A stretch of DNA of 59,748 bases from an uncultured Pelagibacteraceae bacterium (GCA_902586495.1 CACIHQ010000007.1:1-59748), one strand, 5' to 3'. Positions 30,377-41,169 are shown, counted from the first letter of the stretch. Notes: a model not told the origin generated them from the sequence alone. Made by a program: numbers and translations.

Positions 30377-31449
30377 TGGGCTTAAAATGTGGGATCGTTG
30401 GTTTACCAAATGTTGGTAAGTCTACATTGTTTAATGCTTTGACTAATTCAAATAAAGCACAAGCTGCAAATTTTCCATTTTGTACAATTGATCCTAATAT
30501 CGGTATTGTTGCTGTCCCTGATGATAGGCTAGATAACTTAGCAAAAATATCAAAATCTAAAAAAATTATTAATACCACAATTTCATTTGTTGATATTGCG
30601 GGATTAGTCAAAGGCGCCTCAAAGGGTGAAGGTCTTGGAAATAAGTTTCTTTCTCATATAAGAGAAGTTGATGCAATAATTCATATGATAAGATGCTTTG
30701 ACTCTAGTGACATACAAAATGTTAATTCAACTGTAGACCCAGTGAGAGATCTAGAAATTATTGAAACAGAAATGACGCTTGCCGATCTTGAGTCGATAGA
30801 AAAAAGGCTTGAAAAAAACAATAAAAAAAATGTCGATGAATCAATAATTAAAATTCTTAAGGATGCTTTAGATTGTATTAACAATGAAAAAGATATTTCT
30901 ATATTAAAAGACCAATTTGATAAAAAACTGTTAAATCAAAGTGGGCTATTGTCTCTTAAACCTAAAATATTTGTGTGTAATGTTGATGAAAAAAGTGTTC
31001 AGATTGGCAACAATCACTCAAAATCTTTTATAAATAAATTCGGCCAAGAAAACACACTAGTTATATCTGCAGATATAGAAAATCAAATTAACGAATTAGA
31101 CGTTGATGAAAGAAAAAACTATATGAAAATGATTGGCTTAAAGAGCGCAGGATTAAACTTATTAATACAAAAAGCTTATAATATTCTAGGATTAGAAACT
31201 TACTTCACGTCCGGTCTAGAAGAAACTAGAGCATGGACTATTCAAATAAATAGTACTGCGCCGGAGGCAGCGGGTGAAATTCATTCAGATTTTGAAAAAG
31301 GATTCATTAGAGCTGAAACAGTTTCATATGATGATTTCGTCAGTAATGGGGGTTGGGTGAATTCAAAAACTAATGGTAAAATGAGATTAGAAGGTAAAGA
31401 TTATATAGTTCAAGATGGAGATATTTTAAACTTTCGTTTCAATACGTGA
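30376..31449 (+). CDS. ychF: Ribosome-binding ATPase YchF
   Basis: 357 residues. P-loop GLPNVGKST (starting near residue 8), switch region DIAGLVKGASKGEGLGNKFL, and the C-terminal TGS-like domain (TWTIQINSTAPEAAGEIHSDFEKGFIRAE region). YchF/Ola1 is an Obg-family ATPase that binds ribosomes. Start codon shares one base with the pth stop. Its 3' end overlaps the convergent petC gene by 24 bp, the longest tail-to-tail overlap in the window. Confidence 0.96.
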   Translation: MGLKCGIVGLPNVGKSTLFNALTNSNKAQAANFPFCTIDPNIGIVAVPDDRLDNLAKISKSKKIINTTISFVDIAGLVKGASKGEGLGNKFLSHIREVDAIIHMIRCFDSSDIQNVNSTVDPVRDLEIIETEMTLADLESIEKRLEKNNKKNVDESIIKILKDALDCINNEKDISILKDQFDKKLLNQSGLLSLKPKIFVCNVDEKSVQIGNNHSKSFINKFGQENTLVISADIENQINELDVDERKNYMKMIGLKSAGLNLLIQKAYNILGLETYFTSGLEETRAWTIQINSTAPEAAGEIHSDFEKGFIRAETVSYDDFVSNGGWVNSKTNGKMRLEGKDYIVQDGDILNFRFNT

Positions 31450-32205
31450 CCAAATTCTTTTCATACTAAAATAGACTAAAATTGTAAGAATAATTAAGTA
31501 TACGATTGCTTTAAATCCCATTTTGTGTCTAGACTCTAAATGAGGCTCAGCTGCCCACATCAGAAAAGTAGTGACATCTTTTGACATCTGTTCAACAGTG
31601 GCCTTTGTACCATCTGAATATTCAATTAATCCATCAGATAATTGGTTGGCCATTTTTATTTTATTACCGTACATATATTTATTGTAATAAACTCCATCAT
31701 CTAAAGTAACTCCTGCTGGTGGATCTTCATACCCTTGCAATAATGAGTAAATATAATCAACTCCACCTCCCCTTGCTTTAACCAATACAGACATATCAGG
31801 TGGATAAGCTCCTCCATTAGCAGCTTGGGCTGCTTTTACATTTTCGTATGGCATAACGAATTTATCTGATAATTTTCCAGGTCTTGTGAACATCTCTCCA
31901 TCAGAGTTAGGACCATCCGTTACTTCAAAAGAGGCTGCTATTGCTTTGGCCTCAGCTTCAGTAAATTCAGGGCCTCCTTCTTGGGCTAAATTTCTATAAC
32001 TTAAGTATTTCATAGAATGACAAGAAGAACATACCTCAGTATAAACATGGTAACCCCTCTGTAATGCTGAGCGGTCAAACTTACCGAATAAACCTTTAAA
32101 ACTCCAATCAGTGGTCAAGTACTCCACTTTTTCTGCAGCATATACCTGAGGCAAAAAAGGGATTAAAAAGAAGATGTAAAAAAATAATTTTAAAAATTTT
32201 TTCAC
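31426..32205 (-). CDS. petC: Ubiquinol-cytochrome c reductase, cytochrome c1
   Basis: 259 residues. Signal peptide (about 1-23), heme-binding CSSCH (59-63), the c1-type [10 protein letters not shown] after it, the [18 protein letters not shown] segment, and a C-terminal membrane anchor (about 229-250). It passes electrons from the Rieske protein to cytochrome c on the periplasmic side. It is last in the petABC operon and starts 4 bp inside the petB 3' end. Confidence 0.96.
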   Translation of the reverse strand: MKKFLKLFFYIFFLIPFLPQVYAAEKVEYLTTDWSFKGLFGKFDRSALQRGYHVYTEVCSSCHSMKYLSYRNLAQEGGPEFTEAEAKAIAASFEVTDGPNSDGEMFTRPGKLSDKFVMPYENVKAAQAANGGAYPPDMSVLVKARGGGVDYIYSLLQGYEDPPAGVTLDDGVYYNKYMYGNKIKMANQLSDGLIEYSDGTKATVEQMSKDVTTFLMWAAEPHLESRHKMGFKAIVYLIILTILVYFSMKRIWSRIETKV

Positions 32206-33470
32206 TTTAACTTTTCTAACCTACTATCATCTCTAGCAGCTGCTAAATTTGAAGAGCCACCTAAAACTGGTTCTGTAATGCTTAATGGAACTGGTAATGT
32301 TCTCTCCTTAAAGCCTAAAATAGGTAAAATAACTAAAAAATGTAAAAAATAGTATGCGGTTGCTACTCTAGCAATAAGCAAATATAAACCCTCAGCAGGC
32401 ATTGCTCCTACGTATCCCAAAATTAAAACATCAGCTACAAGGATCCAATAAAATTGTCTGTATAAAGGTCTAAATACTGCTGATCTTATTTTTGAGGTAT
32501 CTAACCAAGGTAAGGCTGCTAAGATAAAAATAGCAGATAGCATTGCTATTACGCCCATTAATTTATCAGGTACTGATCTTAAAATTGCGTAAAATGGTAA
32601 TAGGTACCACTCGGGAACGATATGAGCTGGTGTAACAAGCGGATTTGCTTCTATGTAGTTGTCTGCATGACCTAAAATATTTGGTGTATAAAAAACAAAA
32701 AAAGCAAAAACAATCATGAACATTAATAAAGCAAAAGCATCCTTTATTACTATATAGGGATGAAAAGGAACAGTATCTTTAGAAGGTTTTTTAACGTCTA
32801 TACCAATGGGATTATTATTACCTGGAACATGTAATGCCCATATATGAAGAATAACTAAACCTAAAATTAAAAAAGGAATTAAATAATGAAGAGTAAAAAA
32901 TCTTGTTAATGTTGGGTTATCAACAGAATACCCTCCCCATAACCATGTTACAATGCCTTCTCCAACTAATGGAATCGCACTAAACAGATTTGTTATGACG
33001 GTCGCTCCCCAAAAGCTCATTTGTCCCCAAGGAAGTACATAGCCCATAAAAGCTGCTGCCATCATTAATAAATAAATAACAATACCTATAATCCAGATTA
33101 TTTCTCTAGGAGCTTTATAAGATCCGTAGAACAAGGATCTAAATATATGTATGTAGACAGCTAGAAAAAACATTGATGCTCCATTTGCATGTATGTATCT
33201 TATTAACCATCCATAATTCACATCACGCATTATATGTTCCACACTATCAAATGCCATATCGGCATGAGCAATATAGTGCATAGCAAGGACTAAACCTGTA
33301 ACTATTTGGGTAACTAAACAAAAAGTTAAAATACCACCAAATGTCCACCAATAATTTAAATTCTTAGGCGTTGGATAATCAGTTAAGTGATTTGCTAAAG
33401 TTAATAATGGTAATCTGTCGTTGAACCATTTTCCAAAATTTGACTTGGGTGTGTATTCGTGATCACTCAT
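32202..33470 (-). CDS. petB: Cytochrome b of the bc1 complex
   Basis: 422 residues with eight predicted helices. Visible landmarks are the heme-ligand regions ([30 protein letters not shown]), the [23 protein letters not shown] stretch of the Qo site (shown here only by its core [13 protein letters not shown]), and the PEWY loop ([11 protein letters not shown]). It forms the quinol oxidation and quinone reduction sites in the inner membrane. Five bases separate it from petA. Confidence 0.97.
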   Translation of the reverse strand: MSDHEYTPKSNFGKWFNDRLPLLTLANHLTDYPTPKNLNYWWTFGGILTFCLVTQIVTGLVLAMHYIAHADMAFDSVEHIMRDVNYGWLIRYIHANGASMFFLAVYIHIFRSLFYGSYKAPREIIWIIGIVIYLLMMAAAFMGYVLPWGQMSFWGATVITNLFSAIPLVGEGIVTWLWGGYSVDNPTLTRFFTLHYLIPFLILGLVILHIWALHVPGNNNPIGIDVKKPSKDTVPFHPYIVIKDAFALLMFMIVFAFFVFYTPNILGHADNYIEANPLVTPAHIVPEWYLLPFYAILRSVPDKLMGVIAMLSAIFILAALPWLDTSKIRSAVFRPLYRQFYWILVADVLILGYVGAMPAEGLYLLIARVATAYYFLHFLVILPILGFKERTLPVPLSITEPVLGGSSNLAAARDDSRLEKLK

Positions 33471-33475
33471 AGTTT

Positions 33476-33985
33476 TTATCCAATCTTAATAGTATTAGCG
33501 TTAACAAATTCATATTTAGGGATTTCCATATTTGTAGGTGCCGGACCTTTTCTTATTCTTCCAGAAATATCATAATGAGATCCATGGCACGGGCAGAACC
33601 AACCGTTGTAATCACCTTTTTGATCCAAGGGCACGCAACCTAAATGCGTACATACTCCTAGCATCACAAGCCACTCTGGATTTTTAGCTCTATCCTCATC
33701 TTTTTCAGGGTGTTTCAAATCTTTCAGCTTAACTGCTTTTGCTTCATTAATTTCATCTTGAGTTCTTCTTCTTATAAAAACAGGTTTACCTCTCCACAAA
33801 ACTGTTATTGTCTTTCCTGGGTTCACTGAACTCACATCTACTTCGGTGCTGGCCAAAGCCTTGACTGAAGCATCTGGATTCATTTGATCTATCATTGGCC
33901 AAACTGTAGCTCCTACCCCTACAGCTCCAACAGCAGCTGTAGCTGTGAATAAAAAATCTCTTCTTTCAGTTTTTTTTTTAGTCAT
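33476..33985 (-). CDS. petA: Rieske iron-sulfur subunit of the bc1 complex
   Basis: 169 residues. A Tat-type start ([16 protein letters not shown]) is followed by the hinge and the 2Fe-2S motifs CTHLGC and [17 protein letters not shown] sequence (the usual GPAP loop) follows. It is the first gene of petABC. Ninety-two bases separate its start from the divergent trmL start; this spacer is AT-rich, and I could not place a convincing promoter in it for either gene. Confidence 0.97.
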   Translation of the reverse strand: MTKKKTERRDFLFTATAAVGAVGVGATVWPMIDQMNPDASVKALASTEVDVSSVNPGKTITVLWRGKPVFIRRRTQDEINEAKAVKLKDLKHPEKDEDRAKNPEWLVMLGVCTHLGCVPLDQKGDYNGWFCPCHGSHYDISGRIRKGPAPTNMEIPKYEFVNANTIKIG

Positions 33986-34077
33986 TTCTAGTTTTTATTA
34001 AATATACTCAATTTTGATTTTTTCTACTTAAATATATGTTTCATATAATATAAAATATCCAATTTACTACTGAAAGA

Positions 34078-34554
34078 ATGACACATAATAGTTTAAAATT
34101 TACAGGGCCTAAAATAGCTTTATTTGAACCTGATATACCCCAAAATACAGCAGCCATAATTAGAACTTGTGCCTGTCTTGGGGTAGAATTAGAAATTATA
34201 GAACCATGTGGCTTCTTATTGACTGACAGGAGATTTAAAAGAGTTGTAATGGATTATATGGATGATAAAGAAATCAGATTTTATCAAAGCTTTGACAGAT
34301 TTTATAAGGATAAAGAGAATCATAGAATTGTATTGATGACAACTAAAGCTTCAATTTCATATACTAAATTTAAGTTTGAAAAGAGTGATACTATTTTATT
34401 TGGAAGGGAAAGTGCTGGAGTGCCAGAAAAAGTACATAAACTAATTAAAAACAAATTAAAGATACCAATGAAAAAAAATAAGAGGTCACTTAATATCTCC
34501 TCATCTGTTGCTATTATTTTGGCCGAAAGCTTAAGACAAACAAATTTGATTTAA
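34078..34554 (+). CDS. trmL: tRNA (cytidine/uridine-34 2'-O)-methyltransferase
   Basis: 158 residues, the size of a minimal SPOUT enzyme. The knot motifs are ALFEPDIPQNTAAIIRTCACLG at the N-terminus (core quoted only in part), LFGRESAGVPEKVH, and IPMKKNKRSLNISSSVAIILAE (the NLS.A..I... motif). TrmL modifies the wobble base of tRNA-Leu in other bacteria. First gene of trmL-hemF-greA, 1 bp before hemF. Confidence 0.92.
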   Translation: MTHNSLKFTGPKIALFEPDIPQNTAAIIRTCACLGVELEIIEPCGFLLTDRRFKRVVMDYMDDKEIRFYQSFDRFYKDKENHRIVLMTTKASISYTKFKFEKSDTILFGRESAGVPEKVHKLIKNKLKIPMKKNKRSLNISSSVAIILAESLRQTNLI

Positions 34555-34555
34555 C

Positions 34556-35383
34556 ATGGATTTTGAAATTAGAAAAGATTTAACAAGTAATTGGTTTAAA
34601 ACTTTACAAGACTCAATATGTCATAGCATAAGTGAGCTAGAAAAAAATAAAATCAAATTTAAATCAACAATATGGAAAAGAGATCAAAATAAAGATGAAG
34701 GTGGTGGTGAATATAGAATACTTAAAAATGGTAGAGTATTTGATAAGGTAGGTGTAAATTTTTCAAAAGTTTATGGAAAATTTCCAAAACATTTTCAAAA
34801 ACAAATACCAGGAGCTGAGAAAAATCCAAACTTTTGGGCATCAGGTATTTCTGTAGTTATGCATATGAAAAACCCCTTAATTCCAGCGATGCATTTTAAT
34901 ACAAGATATATTTGCACATCTCATGATTGGTTTGGTGGTGGTATGGATGTCACTCCATCCAAAAAAGACGAGAATGAGAAAAAAGAATTTCACAAAATAT
35001 TAAAAAGTATGTGTAATCGTCATAACAAAAAATATTATCCAAAATATAAAAAGTGGTGTGACGAATACTTTTATTTACCTCATCGAAAAGAGGCAAGAGG
35101 TATTGGGGGAATTTTTTTTGACTATAAAAAAAATAATTTTGAAAGAGATTTTAAATTTGTTCGAGAAGTCGGTACTACATTTGAATTAATATTTAAAAAA
35201 ATTATAAAAAAAAAAATTAAAAAAAAATGGACTTTAAGAGATAAGGAAATACAGTATATAAAAAGAGGTAGATATACAGAATTTAATTTGCTTTACGATA
35301 GAGGAACAAAATTTGGATTACAAACAGGTGGAAATGTTGAAGCTATTTTAATGTCACTACCGCCTATTGCAAAATGGAAATGA
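34556..35383 (+). CDS. hemF: Oxygen-dependent coproporphyrinogen III oxidase
   Basis: 275 residues, slightly shorter than the usual 300. Signature elements: [50 protein letters not shown], and the C-terminal [18 protein letters not shown]. It makes protoporphyrinogen IX precursors with O2. This fits an obligate aerobe with bc1 and cytochrome oxidase. It is followed 1 bp later by greA. Confidence 0.96.
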   Translation: MDFEIRKDLTSNWFKTLQDSICHSISELEKNKIKFKSTIWKRDQNKDEGGGEYRILKNGRVFDKVGVNFSKVYGKFPKHFQKQIPGAEKNPNFWASGISVVMHMKNPLIPAMHFNTRYICTSHDWFGGGMDVTPSKKDENEKKEFHKILKSMCNRHNKKYYPKYKKWCDEYFYLPHRKEARGIGGIFFDYKKNNFERDFKFVREVGTTFELIFKKIIKKKIKKKWTLRDKEIQYIKRGRYTEFNLLYDRGTKFGLQTGGNVEAILMSLPPIAKWK

Positions 35384-35384
35384 A

Positions 35385-35861
35385 ATGGAAAAAGAACCAA
35401 TTACTTTAAACGGTTTGAATAAACTCAAAGAAGAACTAATTTTTTTAAAAGAAAAAAAACGTCCCAAAATTGTTGCTGCAATTGCGGAAGCACGCTCACA
35501 TGGAGACCTGAAAGAAAATGCTGAGTATCATGCTGCTAAAGAGGAACAATCTCATAATGAGGGAAGAATTACTGAAATCAACGATATAATCGCAAGAGCA
35601 AACATTATTGATGTTACAAAACTGAATAATGATGGCAAAGTCATTTTTGGATCAACAGTCTTCTTGGAAAATTTAGATACAGGTGAAAAAATAAATTATA
35701 AGATTGTTGGAAGGGATGAAGCAGATCTCAAAAGTAAATTAATTTACTATCAATCACCAATTGGAAAAGGACTTATCGGAAAAAATAAGAATGATCTAGT
35801 CGAAATTGGTACTCCAGCTGGAAAAAAAAACTTTGAAATTAAAGATGTTAAATATATTTAA
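35385..35861 (+). CDS. greA: Transcription elongation factor GreA
   Basis: 158 residues from ATG 35385, one base after the hemF stop. The N-terminal coiled coil has the GreA signature [26 protein letters not shown] (the acidic tip residues lie in DLKENAE). A C-terminal FKBP-like domain follows ([19 protein letters not shown]). It rescues backtracked RNA polymerase by stimulating transcript cleavage. Stop overlaps the convergent cca stop (TTAA). Confidence 0.96.
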   Translation: MEKEPITLNGLNKLKEELIFLKEKKRPKIVAAIAEARSHGDLKENAEYHAAKEEQSHNEGRITEINDIIARANIIDVTKLNNDGKVIFGSTVFLENLDTGEKINYKIVGRDEADLKSKLIYYQSPIGKGLIGKNKNDLVEIGTPAGKKNFEIKDVKYI

Positions 35862-37132
35862 TTATTAATTATATTTTCAATCTGTTTATCTGATATTTGA
35901 AAATTGTTTTCAATCCATTTATCTTCAATAAGTTTTAGTTTTTCTCCCAACATTTTTCCCTGTGGGATATCATATTTTGACATCAAGTAATCTGCTTTAA
36001 ATGGCATAGTCGGTATCGATTTTATTTTAAATTTGCTAATTAATGCCAATATATTATCATCTAATTTGTTAGTTTTTAATATTCTATAATTTAGAATATC
36101 CAAGACCGTCTCTTTGCCTGAATAATAAAATATCAAATTTAAATTTTTTTCAGTGAAAGTTTTTGAGGTTATTTTTTTTTTAAAAAAATCACTTATATTT
36201 CTAATCCTTTTTTGATCTTTTTTAGATAAATTAAATTTATAAATGAAATAATCCACATTATCAGTTTCATCGATAATTAACAACGAGACAATAAAGATAA
36301 AATCAACTTCAGAAAGTATATTCTTTAAATTAGTATTTAGCTTGGAAAAAATATTAAAGTATCTTAGTTGCGGAAAAACTGAGACTAAAATTTCTAAAAT
36401 TATTTTATCTTTTGACAAACTTTCTAATACATTTGGTTTGAGAATCTTTCTTAGTTCACTTATCAATCTTTCCTTAGAAAGATTTGAAATGCCAACAAGA
36501 TTCATTTTTAAAACTTTAACAATTTTAGGATCGTGTGGTTGTTTAGAATAATTTAAAAAAAATCTTAGATATCTTAATATTCTCAAGTAATCCTCTTTAA
36601 TTCTTCTCTCTGGGTTACCAATAAAATTTATTTTACCCTTTTTAATATCCTCACAACCGTTGTATGGATCAAACAAGTTACCTTCTTTATCTGAATAAAT
36701 AGAATTAATTGTAAAATCTCTTCGCGAGGCATCAGTTTTCCAATCGTTAGAAAATTTAACTTTTGCGTGACGACCGTCAGTCAAAATATCTTCTCTTAAA
36801 CTGGTAATTTCAAATTTACTATCCTCTATTATTGCTGTTATTGTTCCATGATCTATTCCGCTCTCATAGAATTCAACGTTACTTTTTTTGAGTGCAGAAC
36901 AAACCTCTTTTGGATCTATATTTGTTGCTAAATCGATATCATCAGAAATTTCATTATTTATCACTTTTCTTATACAACCACCAACATATCTAAGTTCACT
37001 TGTGGTTGAATAAGAGTTTATGGCATTAAATATTTTAGAAACTGGAGTTTTTTTTGATATGTCTTTTATTCTATTACTTATCGGGTCTAGATTATTTTGT
37101 CTGAAAAAAAATTTGTCTATTAAACTTTTCAT
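35858..37132 (-). CDS. cca: CCA tRNA nucleotidyltransferase / poly(A) polymerase family
   Basis: 424 residues. The nucleotidyltransferase head has GGCIRKV and the DxD metal pair in DDIDLATNI. The RRDFTINS motif and the head/neck segments ([16 protein letters not shown]) follow. The family adds CCA or poly(A) to RNA 3' ends. Alphaproteobacterial members of this size are usually annotated as CCA-adding enzymes. It lies directly downstream of a tRNA-Gln gene on the same strand (3 bp apart), although that tRNA already encodes its CCA. Confidence 0.9.
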   Translation of the reverse strand: MKSLIDKFFFRQNNLDPISNRIKDISKKTPVSKIFNAINSYSTTSELRYVGGCIRKVINNEISDDIDLATNIDPKEVCSALKKSNVEFYESGIDHGTITAIIEDSKFEITSLREDILTDGRHAKVKFSNDWKTDASRRDFTINSIYSDKEGNLFDPYNGCEDIKKGKINFIGNPERRIKEDYLRILRYLRFFLNYSKQPHDPKIVKVLKMNLVGISNLSKERLISELRKILKPNVLESLSKDKIILEILVSVFPQLRYFNIFSKLNTNLKNILSEVDFIFIVSLLIIDETDNVDYFIYKFNLSKKDQKRIRNISDFFKKKITSKTFTEKNLNLIFYYSGKETVLDILNYRILKTNKLDDNILALISKFKIKSIPTMPFKADYLMSKYDIPQGKMLGEKLKLIEDKWIENNFQISDKQIENIINN

Positions 37133-37135
37133 ATT

Positions 37136-37209
37136 TGGCTGGGGCGCTAGGATTCGAACCTAGGATGCAGGTACCAAAAACCCGTGCCTTACCGCTTGGC
37201 TACGCCCCA
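37136..37209 (-). tRNA. tRNA-Gln(UUG)
   Basis: Full cloverleaf on the minus strand, 74 nt including an encoded CCA (37138-37136). The acceptor stem UGGGGCG pairs with CGCCCCA, and the anticodon loop UUUUGGU gives anticodon UUG (34-36). The T arm is CUAGG...UUCGAAU...CCUAG. The U1-A72 pair and G73 fit glutamine tRNA, which often has a weak first base pair. Confidence 0.96.
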
Positions 37210-37242
37210 ATATAAAATTGATATAACACAAAAAAATAAAAT

Positions 37243-38085
37243 TTATATAGTTTTTGAGCTTATACACCAATATTTTGTATAATCTTTATTAAATTGTCTA
37301 AGTGCTTTGTCGCATTTTTTTTTAGAATTATAATAGGCAATAAAAGCTGATCCAGAGCCAGTCATTCTTACAAACTCAGGATTATATAAATTTGTTAAGT
37401 AAATTTTAATTTTTTTCAAAATTGGGTGTTTAACCAAGACAATTTTTTCCAAAGAATTACTCATTTTTTTTAAAAAATTAAGATTAAACATTTCCTTTCT
37501 TGGAATATTAAATTTGGCAGTCTCATAATTTTTTACTTCTGCGTAAATAGCTTTTGTTGAGCAACCAAAATTAGGTTTGACAACTAATGTATACAATTTT
37601 TTACAATTTTTGAATTTTTTAGTTTGGTTTTTAGAGGTTAAAACTTGATAATCACTAGTTAATCCTAAAATTACATCTGATCCTATATATCTAACTATTG
37701 AATGAATTTTTTCTTTATCTAAAGAGAATAGTTTTTCCTTAATAAAATAATTAAGAATACTAGCGGCATTCATTGAACCACCTCCTAAACCAGACTGTTG
37801 TGGTACATGCTTGACTATCTCGATATGAAATTTTTTTTGAAGTAATTTTTTTTTATCAAGTATTTTTAATAATTGAGTAACACTATTTTTCGAGCCAATA
37901 TTTTTTGAAAATTTTCCTCTAAATTTTACAATATGATTTTTTTTTTTTATTTTTTTTATGAGAATAAGATCATAGATATCTATAAAAGCAACTAGGCTTT
38001 CTATTTTGTGAAGCTTTGATGATTTACCTGTAACATTTAATGCTAAATTAACTTTAGCATATGACTTAATCTTCTTAAATTTCAT
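37243..38085 (-). CDS. ispE: 4-diphosphocytidyl-2-C-methyl-D-erythritol kinase
   Basis: 280 residues, GHMP kinase. It has the N-terminal AKVNLALNVTG motif, the ATP loop QQSGLGGGSMNAASIL (about 96-111) and the C-terminal MTGSGSAFIAYY. It phosphorylates CDP-methylerythritol in the non-mevalonate (MEP) isoprenoid pathway. Together with ispH at 54546 it shows that carotenoid precursors come from the MEP route. Lies 3 bp after the TPR gene on the same strand, upstream of tRNA-Gln. Confidence 0.94.
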   Translation of the reverse strand: MKFKKIKSYAKVNLALNVTGKSSKLHKIESLVAFIDIYDLILIKKIKKKNHIVKFRGKFSKNIGSKNSVTQLLKILDKKKLLQKKFHIEIVKHVPQQSGLGGGSMNAASILNYFIKEKLFSLDKEKIHSIVRYIGSDVILGLTSDYQVLTSKNQTKKFKNCKKLYTLVVKPNFGCSTKAIYAEVKNYETAKFNIPRKEMFNLNFLKKMSNSLEKIVLVKHPILKKIKIYLTNLYNPEFVRMTGSGSAFIAYYNSKKKCDKALRQFNKDYTKYWCISSKTI

Positions 38086-38088
38086 TAA

Positions 38089-39777
38089 TTATGATTTTTT
38101 TATGCCTCTTATTAATTTAAGATTGATCTTATCTTTCATTTCTTTCTCTGCCTTTTTCATTTTAAGCACATTTCTCCAAAAATATCTTGCTTGTATTTTT
38201 TGATCTAATTTCCATAAGATGTCACCATAGTGATCATTTACTATTGGATCTTCAGGCATTAATTCTACTGCTCTTCGCAAAAATTTTTCAGCCTTCGAAT
38301 AATCCTCAATTAAATAATAAGCCCAACCAATTGAGTCAATTATATACGGATCATTGCTTTCTGACTCATAGGCTACTTTAAGCATATCTAATGCTTCATC
38401 TATTTTATAATCTCTTTCAAGCCATGAATATGCTAAATAATTTAAAACGTAAGCATCATTTGGTTCTATATTTAAAGACATTAACAAATCTTTATCTGAT
38501 TTTTCATATTCACCAATTCTCTCATAACTTCCGCCCCTTCTGTAGAGTATATCAGCTTTAATTTTGTTATTATCGTCTAGATCCTCAATTATTTTTGAAT
38601 AATATTTTATTGCATTTTCATAATCTTTAGAACTTTTATAAAAGTTAGCTATATCAAAAATCATCTTATTATTATGTTTTTTAATTTTATTAAATTCAGA
38701 TTTTATAAAAGCAACCGATCTTTTTTTGTTGTTATCTTCCTCAGCTATAATTTGTGCCTCTTTTTTAATACGAAACCAATAATAAATTTTGTCCTCTTTA
38801 TCAAATTTTTTTAAAATTTTTTTTGCTTTAACTAAATCTTCATTAAAGTAATAATTCTCGGCTACTAAAGACAAATTATATATAAACCTTGGATTCAAAT
38901 AATTTGAGAGATATAAATAAAAATTAGATTTTTCAAAATCGTCTTGTGATGAATAAAGGTTAGAGACTAAAAATAAAAATTCACTAATTACATGATTATG
39001 ATTTTTGCATGAAAATATATTCGTAAATTTTTCATATTTTCTATCCTCCAACCAGTTTTTGGATTGAGATATTAATAATTTAGAATTTATATAATCATGT
39101 TCTGATAAAACATTATCAACAGTAAAAAATCTCTTTTTTTCAACTAAATAACTGGCATAAAAAAATATGTATCTTGAGTAATCAGAATCACTTTCATTAA
39201 TTACTTTCAAGAAATAATTTTCAGTATTTATATCATCTAAATAGCATTTTTGAAAAGCGTCTGAAATTTTCGATAAATTTCCATAACTTGTTCTGTTTTC
39301 AAAATAGTTTTTCTCTTTAAAAACATAAATGTATTCTTTTAAAATATTAAGAATTGCCAACTTTAATTTTTCTTCACTAAAAAAATCTGTTACTCTAATA
39401 GTTTGATCGTAAGCATCATCAAAATTACCACGTTTTAAACTATCAATAATTAATAACAAATATGCATCAAAAAATTTTGTATTTTCATTTTCTTTATTTA
39501 ACCTAATAACATTTATCGCTTGAGAAACTTTATTTTCTAATACTAAACTTATTACATATCTTTTTAAATATGGATCATGCTGATTAATCAGTATTTTTGA
39601 TGAATTGTAAAAATTCAAAGCATCAGAATTTTTTTTATTTTCGAAAGCAACTATACCAGAAAAATAATTCGATAAATTTTTTGGATTGAAATTATTAAAA
39701 CTATTGCTTTTAGAATAAAGATGAGTCTGATAAAGTAATATGAATATTATTGCCGTTAAAACTTTTTTTAAACACAT
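38089..39777 (-). CDS. Tetratricopeptide-repeat secreted or periplasmic protein
   Basis: 562 residues with an N-terminal signal or anchor (about residues 3-19, KVLTAIIFILLYQ). At least six TPR units are visible in the second half (YENAIKYYSKIIED, ILYRRGGSYERIGEYEKSDKDL, YVLNYLAYSWLERDYKIDEAL, YIIDSIGWAYYLIEDYSKAEKFL, IVNDHYGDILWKLDQKIQARYF). TPR arrays mediate protein contacts. The nearest annotated relatives I know from alphaproteobacteria are large TPR proteins beside ispE. A specific function is not assigned. Confidence 0.8.
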   Translation of the reverse strand: MCLKKVLTAIIFILLYQTHLYSKSNSFNNFNPKNLSNYFSGIVAFENKKNSDALNFYNSSKILINQHDPYLKRYVISLVLENKVSQAINVIRLNKENENTKFFDAYLLLIIDSLKRGNFDDAYDQTIRVTDFFSEEKLKLAILNILKEYIYVFKEKNYFENRTSYGNLSKISDAFQKCYLDDINTENYFLKVINESDSDYSRYIFFYASYLVEKKRFFTVDNVLSEHDYINSKLLISQSKNWLEDRKYEKFTNIFSCKNHNHVISEFLFLVSNLYSSQDDFEKSNFYLYLSNYLNPRFIYNLSLVAENYYFNEDLVKAKKILKKFDKEDKIYYWFRIKKEAQIIAEEDNNKKRSVAFIKSEFNKIKKHNNKMIFDIANFYKSSKDYENAIKYYSKIIEDLDDNNKIKADILYRRGGSYERIGEYEKSDKDLLMSLNIEPNDAYVLNYLAYSWLERDYKIDEALDMLKVAYESESNDPYIIDSIGWAYYLIEDYSKAEKFLRRAVELMPEDPIVNDHYGDILWKLDQKIQARYFWRNVLKMKKAEKEMKDKINLKLIRGIKKS

Positions 39778-39788
39778 TAATATATTTT

Positions 39789-40508
39789 ATGTCTAAAAAA
39801 CCATTAAATCAAAACACTAAATTTACGCAAGATTTCATTAAAACATTTGAGACAGATTTTATCTTCTATAATGAGCCACAAAATAGATATAAAGATTTAA
39901 AAAGTAATTTGATAAATTCAAATTCAGAAAAAAAACAAAAACTATCTGATCTTAAAAATCTAATAAATACAATTGAGGATTGCAATCTAAAGAAGGCCTC
40001 AAAAAATCTTTTATTTGGTAGGGGAAACATCAATAGTTCTATAATGTTAATTGGCGATACACCTGGTGACAAAGAAGATGAGTCTGGATTACTTTTTCAA
40101 GGTGAAGTGGGAAAACTTTTAGAAAAGATGCTCTTAGCTATAAATGTATCGATGGATAATATTTATTTAACTTATTCAATAAACTATAAGACAATTGATG
40201 AAAGAAAATCTAATACTAGTGACATAAAAAGATATTCTAAATTTTTGAAACAACATATTTCAATAATTAATCCACAAATGTTAATTCTAATGGGTGGAAC
40301 TGCGATGGAGGCTGTCACTGGGTTAAAGAGTAAAATTTCAAGTGAAAGAGGGAAATGGAGGGAAATAATTATAGGAAATAAAAGTGTTCCCTTAATGATT
40401 AGTTATAGTCCATCATATTTAATTAGATTTCCAGAAAATAAAAAATATTCTTGGGAAGATTTAAAAATGATAAAGCAAAAGATTCAAGATCTAAATATAA
40501 AGTTTTAA
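39789..40508 (+). CDS. UDG-superfamily protein, probably degenerate family 4
   Basis: 239 residues from ATG 39789. The UDG core is recognisable: LFGRGN, motif A as IGDTPGDKEDESG (normally GE.PG..ED), FQGEVGKLLEKML, and ILMGGTAMEAVTG. Family 4 enzymes need four Cys for a 4Fe-4S cluster: only one (in EDCNLKK) is present, and the positions of the other three read Tyr or another residue (INYKTI, IKRYSK). The motif B His of HP.YLLR is Ser (YSPSYLIR). The fold therefore looks kept but cluster and catalysis look lost, or altered. Last base shared with the rnhB start (TAATG). Confidence 0.75.
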   Translation: MSKKPLNQNTKFTQDFIKTFETDFIFYNEPQNRYKDLKSNLINSNSEKKQKLSDLKNLINTIEDCNLKKASKNLLFGRGNINSSIMLIGDTPGDKEDESGLLFQGEVGKLLEKMLLAINVSMDNIYLTYSINYKTIDERKSNTSDIKRYSKFLKQHISIINPQMLILMGGTAMEAVTGLKSKISSERGKWREIIIGNKSVPLMISYSPSYLIRFPENKKYSWEDLKMIKQKIQDLNIKF

Positions 40509-41077
40509 TGAAAGTAATTGCTGGAGTTGATGAGGTTGGACGTGGAAGTTTAGTAGGACCTGTATATGCAGCGGCTGTAGTTTTAAATCACTCAATAAAC
40601 AAAAAACTATTAAAAGACTCTAAGAAGTTATCAAAAAAAAGGAGAGTAATTTTAGCTCAGTATATCAAAAAAAATTCTACATGGGCCATAGCAAAAGCAT
40701 CGATCAGTGAGATTGAAAAAAAAAATATCTTACAGGCTAGTTTGATGGCAATGAAAAGAGCAATCCTTAAATTGAAAAAAAAACCCTCAATGATTTTAAT
40801 TGATGGAAATAAATTACCAAAGATAGAAAACTACAAACTTAAATCTGTAATCAAGGGAGATCAAAAAATACCATCAATTTCTGCTGCATCAATTATTGCA
40901 AAAGTAGCTCGTGATAATTTTATTTCAAAGTTAGGTATTAGATATAAAAGTTACTCATGGGGTGAAAATTATGGGTATGGTACCAAAAAACATTTGAGAG
41001 CTATCAAAAAGTTCGGGGCCACAGTTCATCACAGAAAGACTTTTTCACCTTTAAATAAATTAAATACCTCAAAATAA
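40508..41077 (+). CDS. rnhB: Ribonuclease HII
   Basis: 189 residues from ATG 40508, which overlaps the preceding stop by one base. The DEDD-type acidic residues are D8 and E9 (VDEVGRG), D99 (LIDGNKLP) and D136 (VARDNF). The KGD and SAASIIAKVARD motifs confirm type 2. It removes ribonucleotides from DNA. A type 1 enzyme (rnhA) is also in this window. The rnhB-then-methylase order is followed by a 109-bp spacer with the ccrM promoter. Confidence 0.95.
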   Translation: MKVIAGVDEVGRGSLVGPVYAAAVVLNHSINKKLLKDSKKLSKKRRVILAQYIKKNSTWAIAKASISEIEKKNILQASLMAMKRAILKLKKKPSMILIDGNKLPKIENYKLKSVIKGDQKIPSISAASIIAKVARDNFISKLGIRYKSYSWGENYGYGTKKHLRAIKKFGATVHHRKTFSPLNKLNTSK

Positions 41078-41120
41078 TAAACACTAGATATAGATATTTC
41101 TAAAATTAAATACACAAATT

Positions 41121-41169
41121 GAGTCTTCATAATTCAATCATAGGTTGACCCAAGAATCTTTTTCGAGTC
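41121..41169. promoter_or_regulatory. Cluster of three GANTC (CcrM) methylation sites
   Basis: GAGTC at 41121-41125, GAATC at 41154-41158 and GAGTC at 41165-41169, all within the 109-bp rnhB-ccrM spacer. GANTC is the known recognition sequence of CcrM enzymes. One site lies in the promoter spacer and one overlaps the -10 region. Confidence 0.8.

Noticed and set aside
33986..34077. Promoters between petA and trmL
   Set aside because: Several TATA-like strings exist, but none has a -35 at proper spacing that I would defend.
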